In this document: positions 40,228 to 51,497 of the stretch, in pieces
Position numbering within the stretch: the stretch's first letter is position 1
Layout of the letters: each line of letters begins with the position of its first letter
Assembly (NCBI GenBank): GCA_002366835.1
Contig: DFBZ01000147.1
Span: 1-64,000, forward strand
Direction: 5' to 3'
Length of the DNA: 64,000 nucleotides
From: Gammaproteobacteria bacterium UBA3067
GTDB taxonomy: Bacteria; Pseudomonadota; Gammaproteobacteria; Pseudomonadales; UBA3067
Position numbers and translations under genes: made by a program
The notes under the pieces: model-generated
Told to the model about the DNA's origin: nothing
The model's database searches: none
What the model saw: the letters and a program-made list of their open reading frames with translations, nothing else

Positions 40228-41049
40228 ATGAAAAGTAAATCGCAGTACGAATTTAACAAACTGCAAAAGAAAATACGCCGGGAAACCGGCAACGCCATCG
40301 TTGACTACAACATGATTGAAGACAACGATGTGGTTATGGTGTGCTTGTCTGGCGGTAAAGATTCTTACACCCTGCTTGATATGCTGATGAGCCTGCAGCG
40401 TTCTGCGCCCATCAGCTTTGAACTGATCGCGGTCAATCTTGATCAAAAGCAACCGGGTTTTCCAGAAGAGGTACTGCCGGAATACCTCAGCAAGCTCGGT
40501 GTCAACTACCATATTTTGGAGAAAGACACCTATAGCATCGTGCAGGAAAAGCTACCAGAAGGGAAAACCCAGTGCTCGCTGTGTTCGCGTCTGCGGCGTG
40601 GCTCACTTTATGGTTTCGCTGAAAAAATCGGTGCCACCAAGATTGCTCTGGGCCACCACCGTGACGATATTCTCGAAACCCTGTTTCTGAATTTGTTCTA
40701 CGGTGGAAAGATGAAGGGAATGCCGCCCAAATTGCTTAGCGATGATAGGAAAAACATCGTGATCCGCCCCCTCGCCTACTGCCGCGAAAAGGATATTAGC
40801 CGTTATTCCGAAGAAAAAGGCTTCCCCATTATTCCCTGCACTTTGTGTGGTAGCCAGGCAAACTTGCAGCGCCAGGTCATAAAAGAAATGATGCAAGACT
40901 GGGATCAACAGCACCCAGGTCGATTAGAAACCATGTTCACGGCAATGCAAAACGTTACGCCTTCGCACATGGCTGACCGTAAACTCTTCGATTTTGAAAC
41001 ACTCACCATCAGCGGGCGCGATCGCTTGCCTGTTCTGGAAGTAAAATAA
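40228..41049 (+). CDS. ttcA: tRNA 2-thiocytidine(32) synthetase TtcA
   Basis: ATP pyrophosphatase that thiolates cytidine 32 of tRNA with an iron-sulfur cluster. The P-loop SGGKDSY, the CSLC and CTLCG cysteine pairs and [12 protein letters not shown] are complete. I start at 40228 ([15 protein letters not shown]), matching the family start; an ATG at 40189 lies in the dapD end. No clear ribosome-binding site is seen, so coupling with dapD is possible. Its stop directly abuts the dapE start. Confidence 0.94.
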   Translation: MKSKSQYEFNKLQKKIRRETGNAIVDYNMIEDNDVVMVCLSGGKDSYTLLDMLMSLQRSAPISFELIAVNLDQKQPGFPEEVLPEYLSKLGVNYHILEKDTYSIVQEKLPEGKTQCSLCSRLRRGSLYGFAEKIGATKIALGHHRDDILETLFLNLFYGGKMKGMPPKLLSDDRKNIVIRPLAYCREKDISRYSEEKGFPIIPCTLCGSQANLQRQVIKEMMQDWDQQHPGRLETMFTAMQNVTPSHMADRKLFDFETLTISGRDRLPVLEVK

Positions 41050-42207
<1,158 letters not shown>

Positions 42208-42221
42208 GTGATACAAACGTC

Positions 42222-43115
42222 ATGAGCCAAACTGTTAATAGCCCCTTGGTTTGCCCTGTTTGCAGAGAGGCTCTACAAAATAATGATCGCAGCTATTATT
42301 GCCCTCAGGGCCACAGTTTTGATATTGCCCGCCAAGGCTATGTAAACTTATTACTCAGCCACCAGCGGCGCAGCAAACACCCTGGCGATAGCAAGGAGAT
42401 GATCAAGGCCCGCCAGGCATTCTTGGCTGAAGGACATTATTTACCTATTTATACGGCGCTTGAACAACTCGCGCTCAAACACCTAAAGAACGTTGAAACT
42501 AACTCCCCCTTGCAAGTGGCTGATCTCGGCTGCGGTGAAGGCTACTATACCCACCAGCTGGATAAAGCATTACGCAAAGTACTGACTGAGCATAAAAATC
42601 CGCTTCAAACATGGGGAATTGATATTTCAAAAGACGCCATTATCAATGCCTGCAAGCATAACTCTAAGGTTAACTGGCTCATTGCGAACCTGAGTCAAAC
42701 GCCTTTTGCTGACCACAGCATGGATATGATAACCGTCTTATTTTGCCCCATAAATGCCCAGGAACTCGTAAGATTATTAAAACCCGGCGGCATTTTTATT
42801 TTTGTAAAACCAGATGCTAAGCATTTAATACAACTGCGCGAACATATCTACTCAGATATTAAAGGCCAAGATGAAAACACGGCAATAGAAAAAACCACTG
42901 ACAACCCAGTTCATCACCCCCAACTAAAGCTGATTGATACCCAAGCACTTTTCCATTCCATAAGTCTGGATACACCAGAGTCCATTCAAGCGCTTTTCAA
43001 AATGACCCCTCACTATTGGCGAAGTAAACCTGAAAAGCACAAGAAAATAGAACAACTGAGTCAATTAGACACCGATATATCGCTAAGCTTCTTTTGCTAC
43101 CAAAGAGAGCATTAA
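42222..43115 (+). CDS. rlmA: 23S rRNA (guanine-745-N1)-methyltransferase RlmA
   Basis: SAM-dependent methyltransferase of 297 residues. The N-terminal zinc module is LVCPVCREAL with CPQGHSFD, followed by GYVNLLLSHQRRSKHPGDSKEM, which is characteristic. The SAM motif is VADLGCGEGYYTH. It methylates helix 35 of 23S rRNA. It ends the dap run and its stop overlaps the convergent bolA-like gene by 4 bases. Confidence 0.92.
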   Translation: MSQTVNSPLVCPVCREALQNNDRSYYCPQGHSFDIARQGYVNLLLSHQRRSKHPGDSKEMIKARQAFLAEGHYLPIYTALEQLALKHLKNVETNSPLQVADLGCGEGYYTHQLDKALRKVLTEHKNPLQTWGIDISKDAIINACKHNSKVNWLIANLSQTPFADHSMDMITVLFCPINAQELVRLLKPGGIFIFVKPDAKHLIQLREHIYSDIKGQDENTAIEKTTDNPVHHPQLKLIDTQALFHSISLDTPESIQALFKMTPHYWRSKPEKHKKIEQLSQLDTDISLSFFCYQREH

Positions 43116-43378
43116 GCCTCAGACGGTGCCTTAAGCTCCAAAGCCAGCGCATGCAGCCCTGCTTCAAACTCTTCAGATAACACCCCGTAAACCATCTGAT
43201 GGCGCTTTACAGCCGACACGCCTTCAAACTTCTCGGCAACCGCCTTCACTCGAAAGTGCGTTTCTTTGCTGTCTGTATCCAAATGCCCGGCGTGAAGGTG
43301 GCTTTCGTTAATCACCTCTAAGGCCGATGGATCTATGCCATTAGCAATTTTTTGCGCAATAATCTCTTCCATACCCAT
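43112..43378 (-). CDS. BolA-family protein
   Basis: 88 residues with the BolA pattern: VINESHLHAGHLDTDSKETHFRV and FEGVSAVKRHQMVYGVLSEEF. It probably works with monothiol glutaredoxins in Fe-S handling or regulation, and could be BolA proper, going by the HxH region. I use the ATG at 43378, preceded by AGGCGGA; the longer frame to 43483 adds a leader without a ribosome-binding site. Its end overlaps rlmA on the other strand. Confidence 0.9.
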   Translation of the reverse strand: MGMEEIIAQKIANGIDPSALEVINESHLHAGHLDTDSKETHFRVKAVAEKFEGVSAVKRHQMVYGVLSEEFEAGLHALALELKAPSEA

Positions 43379-43904
43379 ATTAAAAATCCGCCTAAATAAT
43401 ATTGTATTGATCATCCTAGAAACCTCAGTTGCACCCCGAGGGCATAAAGGTGCGAAAAAGATGTGCAAGATATTGGCGTGCATAGGAAATTTTCAAAGTT
43501 CGTACTCACCTTATTGGGCGTAAGCGCCGTATACGGCTGGAGATGAGAACTTTTTAAAATTTTCTAGGTGCGGCAAGAGCTCGCCTAAAAGCGCCTACTG
43601 TCGGTGTGCAGAATTTCGTACTCCAGCTGCGGTTTCTAGGACCAATGTGCAGCCAAGGTTACGCAGAAGTCAGCAAAGACTCAAGCGCCGTTTAAGCAAG
43701 GAGAATACCTTGGTTAAAAAACAACTTTTTCAAGCCAACCCTTCAGTAAATATTGATACTAGACATCTTCAGCACAAGCCGGTTACAAACTAAACCCGAT
43801 TCACCCTCCAGATTTCGAATTATGGGTCTATCTTTAAAGAGTTAGTCATATAACCTGGCATGACAGCTTTATAACAATCAGTAAACTTTAATGATTAGTC
43901 ATCT
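43379..43904. other. Long non-coding gap with an imperfect palindrome
   Basis: About 520 bases with no convincing gene. An imperfect inverted repeat at 43483-43566 pairs TAGGAAATTTTCAAAGTTC with GAACTTTTTAAAATTTTCTA, with GCCGTATACGGC as a perfect 12-base palindrome near 43526-43538. It may be a small MITE-like repeat but I see no second copy here. The HDOD-operon promoter probably lies near 43850. Confidence 0.5.
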
Positions 43905-44222
43905 ATGAACCAACTAAGAGTAAACGACATTACAGTCGGCATGGTCTGCGCCGCTGATATATTAAATAAGAATGGCCAGCTTCTTATCCCTGCAAACACA
44001 TCAATTGAAGAGAAACACCTGCGATTATTAAAAGCATGGGGCTTCACTGAACTCCCTATTATTAGTAGCAGTGAACCTGCCGCAAACCAAAGTACTACAG
44101 CCACCCCTCCAAGCACTGAGAGCTTAGAGTGTCGCTTTAGACATAACACACCTTCCCTGCTCGCTGTCATTGAGATGAAAAAAATACTTGGCTCTGGCAA
44201 GTTTCTGAGGGGCGAAATGTGA
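43905..44222 (+). CDS. Small regulator-like protein resembling the N terminus of HDOD/HD-GYP response proteins
   Basis: 105 residues. The pattern VGMVCAADILNKNGQLLIPANTSIEEKHLRLLKAWGF matches the short N-terminal module (often annotated as DUF3391-like) that precedes HD-type domains. Alone it has no catalytic residues. Its stop (TGA) overlaps the GTG start of the HDOD gene by two bases, so the two are translationally coupled and probably act together. Confidence 0.65.
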   Translation: MNQLRVNDITVGMVCAADILNKNGQLLIPANTSIEEKHLRLLKAWGFTELPIISSSEPAANQSTTATPPSTESLECRFRHNTPSLLAVIEMKKILGSGKFLRGEM

Positions 44223-45067
44223 GTAACTCTTTGGCGGTTCAAACACTTTTGGATGAGACTCAGTACCTCGTATCGCCACCCAAAGTTTACATGAAACTAA
44301 AAGCAGCCCTCGAAGACCCAAGCACAGACTTCGGTGACTTAGCGCAGCTTATTAGCACGGATGTTTCCATTGCAGCTCGCCTACTCAAGGTTGCAAATAG
44401 CGCCATGTTCAACTTTCCCGGACAAGTTAGCAGCATCGATCGAGCGCTTTCCCTAATAGGTACCCAGCAAACGGTAGATCTGATATTAGCTACTGAAGTA
44501 CTAAAATCAATTTCCGGAATTAAAAGCGATATATTTTCCGTTGAAGAATTTTCAAAACACAGCCTAGGATGCGCCATTTCTGCCCGAGTACTTGCCCAGT
44601 ATAAAGGCGAGCATGATATTGAAGCCCACTTTGTCAATGGGCTGCTACACGATACCGGACGTTTACTGTTATTTGTAAAGTATCCAGACGCTCAAAAAGC
44701 GCTTCTTGAAACGAACAAAAACGAATCAGCCCCACTTCGAGCACTCGAAACACAGCAGTATGGAATCAGCCATGAGGAAATTGGCGCCGCTTTATTTAGA
44801 TCTTGGGGCTTGCCCGAGGCACTAGTGGAATGCACTGCGTACCATCACACCCCCATGTCCTCAGAACACCACAGTTTTTCAGCTGCGATAGTACACGTTG
44901 CAGACTGGATCACACACGCCATCCCCATGGGGGGCAATGGAGAGAACTTCGTACCCGCACTAGATGAAAGTGCATGGCTATCACTAGGTATTCCTGAAAG
45001 TTCTCTGGAAATGATAATGACGGAAATAAATAAACAATATAATTCAGCTCTTAGCCTGTTACTTTAG
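44219..45067 (+). CDS. HDOD-domain protein
   Basis: 282 residues. The HDOD pattern is visible: PKVYMKLKAALEDPS, STDVSIAARLLKVANSAMFNFPG and HFVNGLLHDTGRLLLF. HDOD proteins act as signalling adaptors without hydrolase activity in most cases, often within c-di-GMP or chemotaxis circuits. It starts with GTG, preceded by GAGGGG, within the end of the preceding small gene. The GGDEF-EAL gene lies 85 bases downstream. Confidence 0.88.
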   Translation: MSNSLAVQTLLDETQYLVSPPKVYMKLKAALEDPSTDFGDLAQLISTDVSIAARLLKVANSAMFNFPGQVSSIDRALSLIGTQQTVDLILATEVLKSISGIKSDIFSVEEFSKHSLGCAISARVLAQYKGEHDIEAHFVNGLLHDTGRLLLFVKYPDAQKALLETNKNESAPLRALETQQYGISHEEIGAALFRSWGLPEALVECTAYHHTPMSSEHHSFSAAIVHVADWITHAIPMGGNGENFVPALDESAWLSLGIPESSLEMIMTEINKQYNSALSLLL

Positions 45068-45152
45068 CCGAGGTATTTTTTAAAGCAACAAGGTAAATAT
45101 TCGTCTAAAGCAAACATCAATCCAATCATTCAGAACTTATTGTGTAGTAGTT

Positions 45153-47102
45153 ATGGAAGACAGAAAAGAAAACAGGCAGCTTCTAAATACAGGTTTAGAA
45201 GCACGCTTAAGCCACCTGGAAGAAACCAATCGCTGGCACCTGCACACCCTTAACGTTATAAGTGCCCTGTGCAGCCTTTACCAAAAGCCAAATATAGGCA
45301 AAGACCCAGCCCATCTTATAAGAGAAACTGTCCCCTTTATATTACAAGTCACCCCCTTTTCAACGGTGGGTTTCTGCTCCCTCTCTGCTTCCAAAAGTGA
45401 TATTGAGTTGGACTACGTTAATAAGCAAGAAGAAGAGAGTAATCTACGCAATATTCTTGAGCATTTAATCGCATCGGGGGAGTTTGCATGGTCTTTACAC
45501 AGCCATATTCCACAAGTGCATCACGTCAATAAACAAACCCTTGTTCTCGCATCTATCGCAACACCAACTCGCATTCGTGGCATTTTTATTGGACAGATTT
45601 CTCCTAATGCGGCTTTTAAGGAGCACCATAAAAAGGGTTTGCATGCCATTATACAACACTGCGCCTACGCCCTAGAAAGCAATGAACTACAACACGTGAT
45701 AAAGGGCCAAAATGAACATCTGATAAAGTCATTTGTTTCTCAAAATGCCAAACTTAAGGCTCAAAATAATGTAGACCAGCTCACCCACCTTCCTAATCGA
45801 CAACATTTTCAAAGCGTAGCTGAGCAACACCTAGAGCACGCGACATCCACCGGCGAAAAGTTGGCCATTGTCTTACTTAATTTAGATTTATTTAAAAGGG
45901 TGAATGAAAGTCTCGGGCATAATACTGGAGACCAGCTACTTCAGACCATCAGTCAGCGTTTGCTACAAAGCCTGAAAAAGGCAGAAATAAATAGCACCAC
46001 ACAGGATTGCCATAGCGCCTACACCCTGAGTCATTTTGGTGCCGATGAATTCTGTATTTTACTGACCGATATATGCTCCCTGGAACAAATTGAAAAAGTA
46101 ATACTTCGGCTCAGCGCTGACTTTTCCAAACCCCTTACATTCGATACTGGAGAAATAATACAAACCTTTAGCGCCGGCATCAGCCTGTTTCCAGACAATG
46201 CAAAAACCGCAGAGGAGCTACTTCAATTTGCAGATATTGCATTAGACCGAGCGAAAGAAAAGGGGCGAAACCAACATATTTTTTATACTAACGATGAGAA
46301 ATTCCATGTAGTGAATCAGCTGGGCTTATCAAGAAACTTACACAGGGCGCTGGAAAAAAATGAGTTTGTTCTTTATTTTCAACCGCAAATAAACACCCTA
46401 ACAGATAAAGTTACCGGTATCGAAGCCCTTATCCGCTGGACAGATCACACGGGCCACTCAACCCCCCCCGACAAATTCATCCCGTTAGCAGAAGACACCG
46501 GTTTAATCATCCCTATTGGCCGTTGGGTTATCGAAGAAGCATGTAAAAGTCTGAAACACCTACAAGACCTGGGTTTCGTGGATATTCCAATATCTATCAA
46601 TATCGCAGCTCAGCATTTTTCTGAGCATAATTTTGTCGAGGTACTTTCCAGTACGGTTGAAAAATACCAACTCAATACAGAAATGATTGAACTGGAGTTA
46701 ACCGAGAGAACGGTCATGGGTGACATCAAAGCCACCGTTTCGACTTTGATGGAGTTACGCAACGCGGGCTATAAAATCGCCATTGATGACTTTGGCACCG
46801 GTTATTCCTCCTTGAGTTACATCAAACATCTGCCGATAGATCGATTAAAAATAGACAAATCATTTATTGCAGACATCCCTGCCGACAAGGGAAGCATCGC
46901 AATTGTAAAAGCGATTACTCAACTTGCCCATGGTATCAATATGGATGTGATTGCAGAGGGGGTCGAAAACCTTACGCAGGTGAATTTGATTAACTCACTG
47001 GGATGCAGTGAAGCCCAGGGTTACTTATACAGCAAACCCCTTGGCATTGAAGAACTCATTGGTTTTTTGAAAAAACCTAACAAGCGCGTAGAAAAAGCGT
47101 AA
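45153..47102 (+). CDS. GAF-like/GGDEF/EAL dual-domain c-di-GMP enzyme
   Basis: 649 residues. Residues about 20-190 look like a GAF-type sensor, then GGDEF (VDQLTHLPNRQHF, signature FGADEF rather than GGDEF) and EAL (ALIRWTDH region, AIDDFGTGYSSLSYIKHLPIDRLKIDKSFI). The EAL motif set appears complete, so phosphodiesterase activity is likely. GADEF keeps the acids and may still cyclise GTP; no RxxD inhibitory site is visible. Located next to the HDOD gene, probably in one signalling unit. Confidence 0.9.
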   Translation: MEDRKENRQLLNTGLEARLSHLEETNRWHLHTLNVISALCSLYQKPNIGKDPAHLIRETVPFILQVTPFSTVGFCSLSASKSDIELDYVNKQEEESNLRNILEHLIASGEFAWSLHSHIPQVHHVNKQTLVLASIATPTRIRGIFIGQISPNAAFKEHHKKGLHAIIQHCAYALESNELQHVIKGQNEHLIKSFVSQNAKLKAQNNVDQLTHLPNRQHFQSVAEQHLEHATSTGEKLAIVLLNLDLFKRVNESLGHNTGDQLLQTISQRLLQSLKKAEINSTTQDCHSAYTLSHFGADEFCILLTDICSLEQIEKVILRLSADFSKPLTFDTGEIIQTFSAGISLFPDNAKTAEELLQFADIALDRAKEKGRNQHIFYTNDEKFHVVNQLGLSRNLHRALEKNEFVLYFQPQINTLTDKVTGIEALIRWTDHTGHSTPPDKFIPLAEDTGLIIPIGRWVIEEACKSLKHLQDLGFVDIPISINIAAQHFSEHNFVEVLSSTVEKYQLNTEMIELELTERTVMGDIKATVSTLMELRNAGYKIAIDDFGTGYSSLSYIKHLPIDRLKIDKSFIADIPADKGSIAIVKAITQLAHGINMDVIAEGVENLTQVNLINSLGCSEAQGYLYSKPLGIEELIGFLKKPNKRVEKA

Positions 47103-47173
47103 AACATTTACTGCTCGAGTGGCGGTTTTTCAACACTGTGGGTAGCTATTCAACAAACCCCGTACCCATTCGT

Positions 47174-47722
47174 CTAATAAGTCAGCCGTAACCCAAAGTG
47201 CAAGCCGTTATCAATACGCCCTTTACCACCGTTATCCATTTTGATTCTGATGTGTCGATATCCGACATAGATATTTGCCTGACTCAGTATCTGATACTCT
47301 AGCCGCATCGCGGTTTCAATGTATCGCTTTACATCATCGAACGATACGACATCTGGCCCATAATAAAGCTGCCCGCCTAAACCCAAACCTGGAAACGCTG
47401 GCAGCGCATAGTGAAAAAAACCACCCAGTGCCATTCCCAGGCCATCAACATTCTTAGCATCAAAAGCGTAAAGGTGACCACCTATACCGACGTAACTTCC
47501 ATCCGCAAGGCTTTCGATTACCGACACACCCGCAGTAATTAGGTCGCGATCATCCTCATGGTGCAAGCCGGAAAGAGAAAGGTTCAGCCCGGATTCATTA
47601 ATAGGCCCCCTCACGGCTAGACGAATAGCCTCATCACGTAAATTTATATCTAAAGAGGATGCCTGAACGCTAAAACACGCACATATAGCCAGAATGGAAC
47701 ATGCTACTGATAAAAATCTCAT
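47174..47722 (-). CDS. YfaZ-family outer-membrane protein
   Basis: 182 residues, Sec signal peptide ending at VQA-SSLD. Alternating strand residues, Gly-rich blocks (VGIGGHLYAF, LGLGGQLYYG) and a terminal RLTY fit a small 8-strand barrel. The sequence pattern corresponds to YfaZ, of unknown function. Convergent with the GGDEF-EAL gene. Confidence 0.78.
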   Translation of the reverse strand: MRFLSVACSILAICACFSVQASSLDINLRDEAIRLAVRGPINESGLNLSLSGLHHEDDRDLITAGVSVIESLADGSYVGIGGHLYAFDAKNVDGLGMALGGFFHYALPAFPGLGLGGQLYYGPDVVSFDDVKRYIETAMRLEYQILSQANIYVGYRHIRIKMDNGGKGRIDNGLHFGLRLTY

Positions 47723-47801
47723 TAAAAATTCAACCCTTAATCTATGGATACTAACGATGCCGAAGCATAATTAATTTACCGAAAAGTTTCCAGTAGCAGA
47801 T

Positions 47802-48113
47802 CTATTTACCGAGAAAGGATTCTTTAAGGGATTCCATCCAGATTATGGCGTCATGTGCCGACAGTTGCAGATATTCCCAAACGCGCGGGCCATTACCGGT
47901 ACTATACAAAAGTACGGAGGTTCCAAGGGCGAGTAAAACGACGCCACCGAGAACAAAAGGAAAGCCAGCTTTGCTCTGGCCATCGCCCATTGTCGCAACG
48001 TCCTGCTTTGATGATTGAACAGGCTTCCGTCCTATCTTAATGGCCTTTAAATCTGCCAACACCTCAAAAAAGCCGCTATAACGCGCTTCCGGATTCAACT
48101 GCATTATTTTGAA
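47802..48113 (-). pseudogene. Frame-shifted 3' part of the kinase-pseudokinase gene
   Basis: This frame continues the kinase C-lobe: FKIMQLNPEARYSGFFEVLADL is the usual last helix. It then has a linker and a membrane segment (residues FPFVLGGVVLLALGTSVLLY), ending ESFLGK. Joining to the upstream frame needs the removal of one base near 48111-48114, at ATTATTC. Without the shift the upstream frame ends early as QNNAVESGSAL. This is either a true mutation or a base error. Confidence 0.75.
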
Positions 48114-49605
48114 TAATGACATTCTGAAGCGGCTTTGGGAACGCATCAAACTGCGCATTTGTACAGAGCTTTCCCGACTGCCACTCTGGGGGCTGCTGAC
48201 TGGCCGTTAGCATTTGGTAAAACAATACGCCAGCGGCATAGACATCGGTCTTGACTGATTTCTCTTCCCCCAGGTGGTTGTACCAGTTCCCCCCCTCTTG
48301 GCCACCACCGTAATGCTCATCGAAACCAAAGTCTGATATTTTTGCCTGGCCTTTTGAAGTAAATAATATATTCCTAGGTCGCAGATTTCCGTGAATAATT
48401 TGATTCCGGTGAGCGTAATCCATTGCCTCACAGATTTGGGTGGCAATGGAAATAAAACTTTTCCAGCCAAAAGGCTTAATCAGGCGATCCTGTAAACAGC
48501 CGCCCTTTAGGTATTCCATAACGGAAATAAAGACCCGATCATTTTTAGAAACACCTTTTACCGTAACGATATTTGGGTGGTGCAGCTTATGCAGTAGCTT
48601 GCTCTCACGAAAACCAGCACTACTGTTGGTACGCTTTTTTATGACCAATAAATCATGCTGCACTTTATCTTCAAATAGATAAACGGCACCAAATTCGTCC
48701 TCCTTGATGACGTCTAGCAGCGAAAACTTATCCTCCGCCTTGGAAACCGTCTTTTTTGCGCGTTCTTTTTGTGCTGGTGCTAAATGGGCTCCGTGCATCA
48801 CCTTGAGCAACAGGTTTTTTATTTCACTGGCGGAGCGGGGCCGCTGCGATTCATCGGGGCATAAACAACGCTCAATGACTTTATCAATAGCCTTGGGAAT
48901 ATTTGGGTTCTGGGTGGAGGGAAGTTCAAAACGCCCCAGCGGCAATATACCGGTTACCAATTCATAAAATAGTACGCCAAAGGCATAGAGATCACTTTGA
49001 ACTGAAGTGTTGTCGGCCGACGCGTGTATTTCAGGTGCCATATAGGCAGCGGTCCCCATAACATCACCCACCTGGGTGTGGTGATCTTCATTTTTATTAG
49101 ATGCTTGTGTTTTTTCGCAAAAGTGCGCAATACCGAAATCCAGTACATAGGCGTGATTTTGCCGATCCATCAAAATATTTGCAGGTTTAATATCCCGATG
49201 AATCACGCCGTTATCATGAGCGTAGGCCAGAGCCTTACAAATCTGAACGGCGATATGGATACGCTGGGATAACTTAAGATCGCCCTTTTCAATTAAGTCC
49301 TTAAGGTCGGCTCCCTTAACGTATTCCATCACAAAATAGGGTTGCCCCTTAGAGGTAATACCTCTATCAATAACATCGATAATATTAGGATGATTTAGCC
49401 GAGCGATGATAAGAGATTCCCGCTCGAAGCGCGACTTAACATCCTTTCGATCCAAAAGTGTCTTCTTGAGAACTTTTAATGCAACGGGGCGTTCTAAAGA
49501 GGTTTGCACCCCTTTATACACAGTGGCCATTCCACCGTGACCAATTCTTTTTTTGAACCTGATAACCGCCGAGATGCATAAACCTTCACTATCCATAAAG
49601 GGCAT
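48076..49605 (-). CDS. Tandem Ser/Thr kinase-pseudokinase (truncated by frameshift)
   Basis: Two kinase-fold domains in one 509-residue frame. Domain 1 (residues about 15-270) looks active: K44 in VALK, H136-R137-D138 in VIHRDIKPANIL, DFG at 156-158 and APE at 190-192. Domain 2 (about 295-500) has a degenerate Gly loop and HGN at 405-407 in place of HRD, while IKK323 and DFG 425-427 remain. It is probably a pseudokinase. The natural C terminus, with a membrane segment, lies in the next frame. Confidence 0.85.
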   Translation of the reverse strand: MPFMDSEGLCISAVIRFKKRIGHGGMATVYKGVQTSLERPVALKVLKKTLLDRKDVKSRFERESLIIARLNHPNIIDVIDRGITSKGQPYFVMEYVKGADLKDLIEKGDLKLSQRIHIAVQICKALAYAHDNGVIHRDIKPANILMDRQNHAYVLDFGIAHFCEKTQASNKNEDHHTQVGDVMGTAAYMAPEIHASADNTSVQSDLYAFGVLFYELVTGILPLGRFELPSTQNPNIPKAIDKVIERCLCPDESQRPRSASEIKNLLLKVMHGAHLAPAQKERAKKTVSKAEDKFSLLDVIKEDEFGAVYLFEDKVQHDLLVIKKRTNSSAGFRESKLLHKLHHPNIVTVKGVSKNDRVFISVMEYLKGGCLQDRLIKPFGWKSFISIATQICEAMDYAHRNQIIHGNLRPRNILFTSKGQAKISDFGFDEHYGGGQEGGNWYNHLGEEKSVKTDVYAAGVLFYQMLTASQQPPEWQSGKLCTNAQFDAFPKPLQNVIIQNNAVESGSAL

Positions 49606-49748
49606 AAAACGCCCACAAAAATACCCCTACTTTTGAGTATAGGCGAAGGACATGTGAAGGAAGGATTAAAAAATTTTCTAAACGGGAGGGGAACGAAAGG
49701 CCAACAAGAACGACAGAAGCTCTTGTCGGCTTATCACTTAGGAGCTTA

Positions 49749-51209
49749 TTAGCCTAAGAATTTAGTAAAATAGTTCATCACTTTGAGGGCCTTATCGGGA
49801 TATGGTGCCTTCACATACTTGGAAGGTGCCATACGCTTGTTCTGAAACAAAACACCCTTTTTATGTGAGAACTCCTCAAAGCCATCAAAGCCGTGATAGC
49901 GCCCTAAACCACTTGGCCCACTTCCACCAAAAGGCAGGTTTTCATGCGCAATATGCAGCATCGTATCGTTCACACAGGCACCGCCAGAAACAGTCTGACT
50001 TAAGACTTCCTGCGCTGTATCCATATTTTCATCGAAATAATACAAGGCAAGCGGACGCGGCCCATCATTGACATATTGAATTGCTTCACTGATGTGCTTG
50101 TAGGTTTTCACGGGTAAAACTGGCCCAAAAATCTCCTGCTGCATCACCGCCATTTCGCTATTCACACCGGTAATAATAGTGGGGGGAACCACACGACTGC
50201 CCTCTGGCAGCTGTTCGTTTTGGGGGTTCACTTGAATAACGTTCGCGCCCTTGTTCCTCGCATCTTCAATCAAGCCCAACACACGCTGGTGATGGCGATC
50301 GTTGATGATCCAGGTAATATCCTGGTTGTTGACCAAAGAAGGGTAACGCTCTGCATAACGAGCCGTAATATAGTTAACGAACTCCTGCTCTTTTTCTTCG
50401 GGTAGCAATATATAGTCTGGCGCGATACACGTTTGCCCTGAATTTACGCATTTACCCATTAATAAGCGATCTACCGCTTTTTCTATCGGGTAGTTACGGC
50501 TGATAATGACGGGCGACTTACCACCCATTTCAAGGGTAACAGGAGTCAGGTTTTTGGCTGCAGCTTGCATGACTTTTTGGCCAATGGAGGTGCCGCCTGT
50601 GAACATAAGGTGGTTAAATGGCAGCTCTGCGAATTGAGCCGCTACAGTCACGTCGCCAGTGATGACTGTTACATGGTCTTCGTCGAAATTATTGGCGATT
50701 AGTTCCTTAGCGACTTCGCCCACTGCGGGCGTCAAATCGGGTGGCTTAATCATGCAGTGATTACCCGCACCTAACACACCTACCAGGGGTGAAAAAATCA
50801 TCGCAACGGGATAGTTCCAAGCACCCAGGATGCCCACAACCCCTTTGGGTTGGTACATGATTTGCCCTTTGGCACCGGCTGCCTGAAAACTGAACGGTGC
50901 TTTTTGAGGTTTCATCCACTTCTTCAGCTTGCCTTTATGGGCCGCTGCTTCTCCCGCCACTGCCAACACTTCACTGGCCAGGGTTTCGTGGGGAGAGCGG
51001 TGGCCAAAGTCACTTTGTGCCGCTTCAACCAACTGATCCTTATACTGGATCACAGCTTTCTGTAAACGAGTGAGATGCTCCTTACGCTGATCACAAGTCG
51101 GTGCGCCACGCCGCTTAAACGAGGCCTTTTGGCGATTCAACGTTTCTAAATAGGGGTTATCTTGCAGCTGGCCTGATACACTGGCCAACACGGGTTGTGG
51201 ACTAGACAT
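49749..51209 (-). CDS. Coniferyl-aldehyde-dehydrogenase-type ALDH
   Basis: NAD(P)-dependent aldehyde dehydrogenase, 486 residues. The catalytic Cys is in NSGQTCIAPDY and the Glu in LEMGGKSP. The start and tail (PFGGSGPSGLGRYHG, then FEEFSHKKGVLFQ) fit the class 3/coniferyl aldehyde group, which acts on aromatic or long-chain aldehydes. No neighbours point to a pathway. A weak hairpin follows at about 49701-49730. Confidence 0.88.
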   Translation of the reverse strand: MSSPQPVLASVSGQLQDNPYLETLNRQKASFKRRGAPTCDQRKEHLTRLQKAVIQYKDQLVEAAQSDFGHRSPHETLASEVLAVAGEAAAHKGKLKKWMKPQKAPFSFQAAGAKGQIMYQPKGVVGILGAWNYPVAMIFSPLVGVLGAGNHCMIKPPDLTPAVGEVAKELIANNFDEDHVTVITGDVTVAAQFAELPFNHLMFTGGTSIGQKVMQAAAKNLTPVTLEMGGKSPVIISRNYPIEKAVDRLLMGKCVNSGQTCIAPDYILLPEEKEQEFVNYITARYAERYPSLVNNQDITWIINDRHHQRVLGLIEDARNKGANVIQVNPQNEQLPEGSRVVPPTIITGVNSEMAVMQQEIFGPVLPVKTYKHISEAIQYVNDGPRPLALYYFDENMDTAQEVLSQTVSGGACVNDTMLHIAHENLPFGGSGPSGLGRYHGFDGFEEFSHKKGVLFQNKRMAPSKYVKAPYPDKALKVMNYFTKFLG

Positions 51210-51497
51210 GATGAGTTCCTTGTACGCTTATGGTTTATTTTTATTTAAGTGCAATAAAATATCGTTGATGGTCATCCCTGAACGACGACACTTTTCACTT
51301 GAACAGATCGAGAGTTTCATATTATTAAAAATAAGTCTGAAACATCCCAAGTCGATCCAATTCTGCAAGTTACGCCCTTGAAAAACAGCTGTCAAACCAC
51401 ATTCACAAAAAACCAGCCCCCAAGCAATGAACGTTTTTATTATTCGGCACAAACCGCTTAAACGCGCCAAAATGTGTTTTTATTTCTGGATCAACTT

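Noticed and set aside
48076..48160. Programmed ribosomal frameshift in the kinase gene
   Set aside because: No slippery heptamer or downstream pseudoknot is evident; a mutation or base error is simpler.
51228..51470. 80-residue minus-strand frame with Cys and Lys clusters before yqaA
   Set aside because: No recognised family or ribosome-binding site, and composition not convincing; may be the leader region of the aldehyde dehydrogenase gene.
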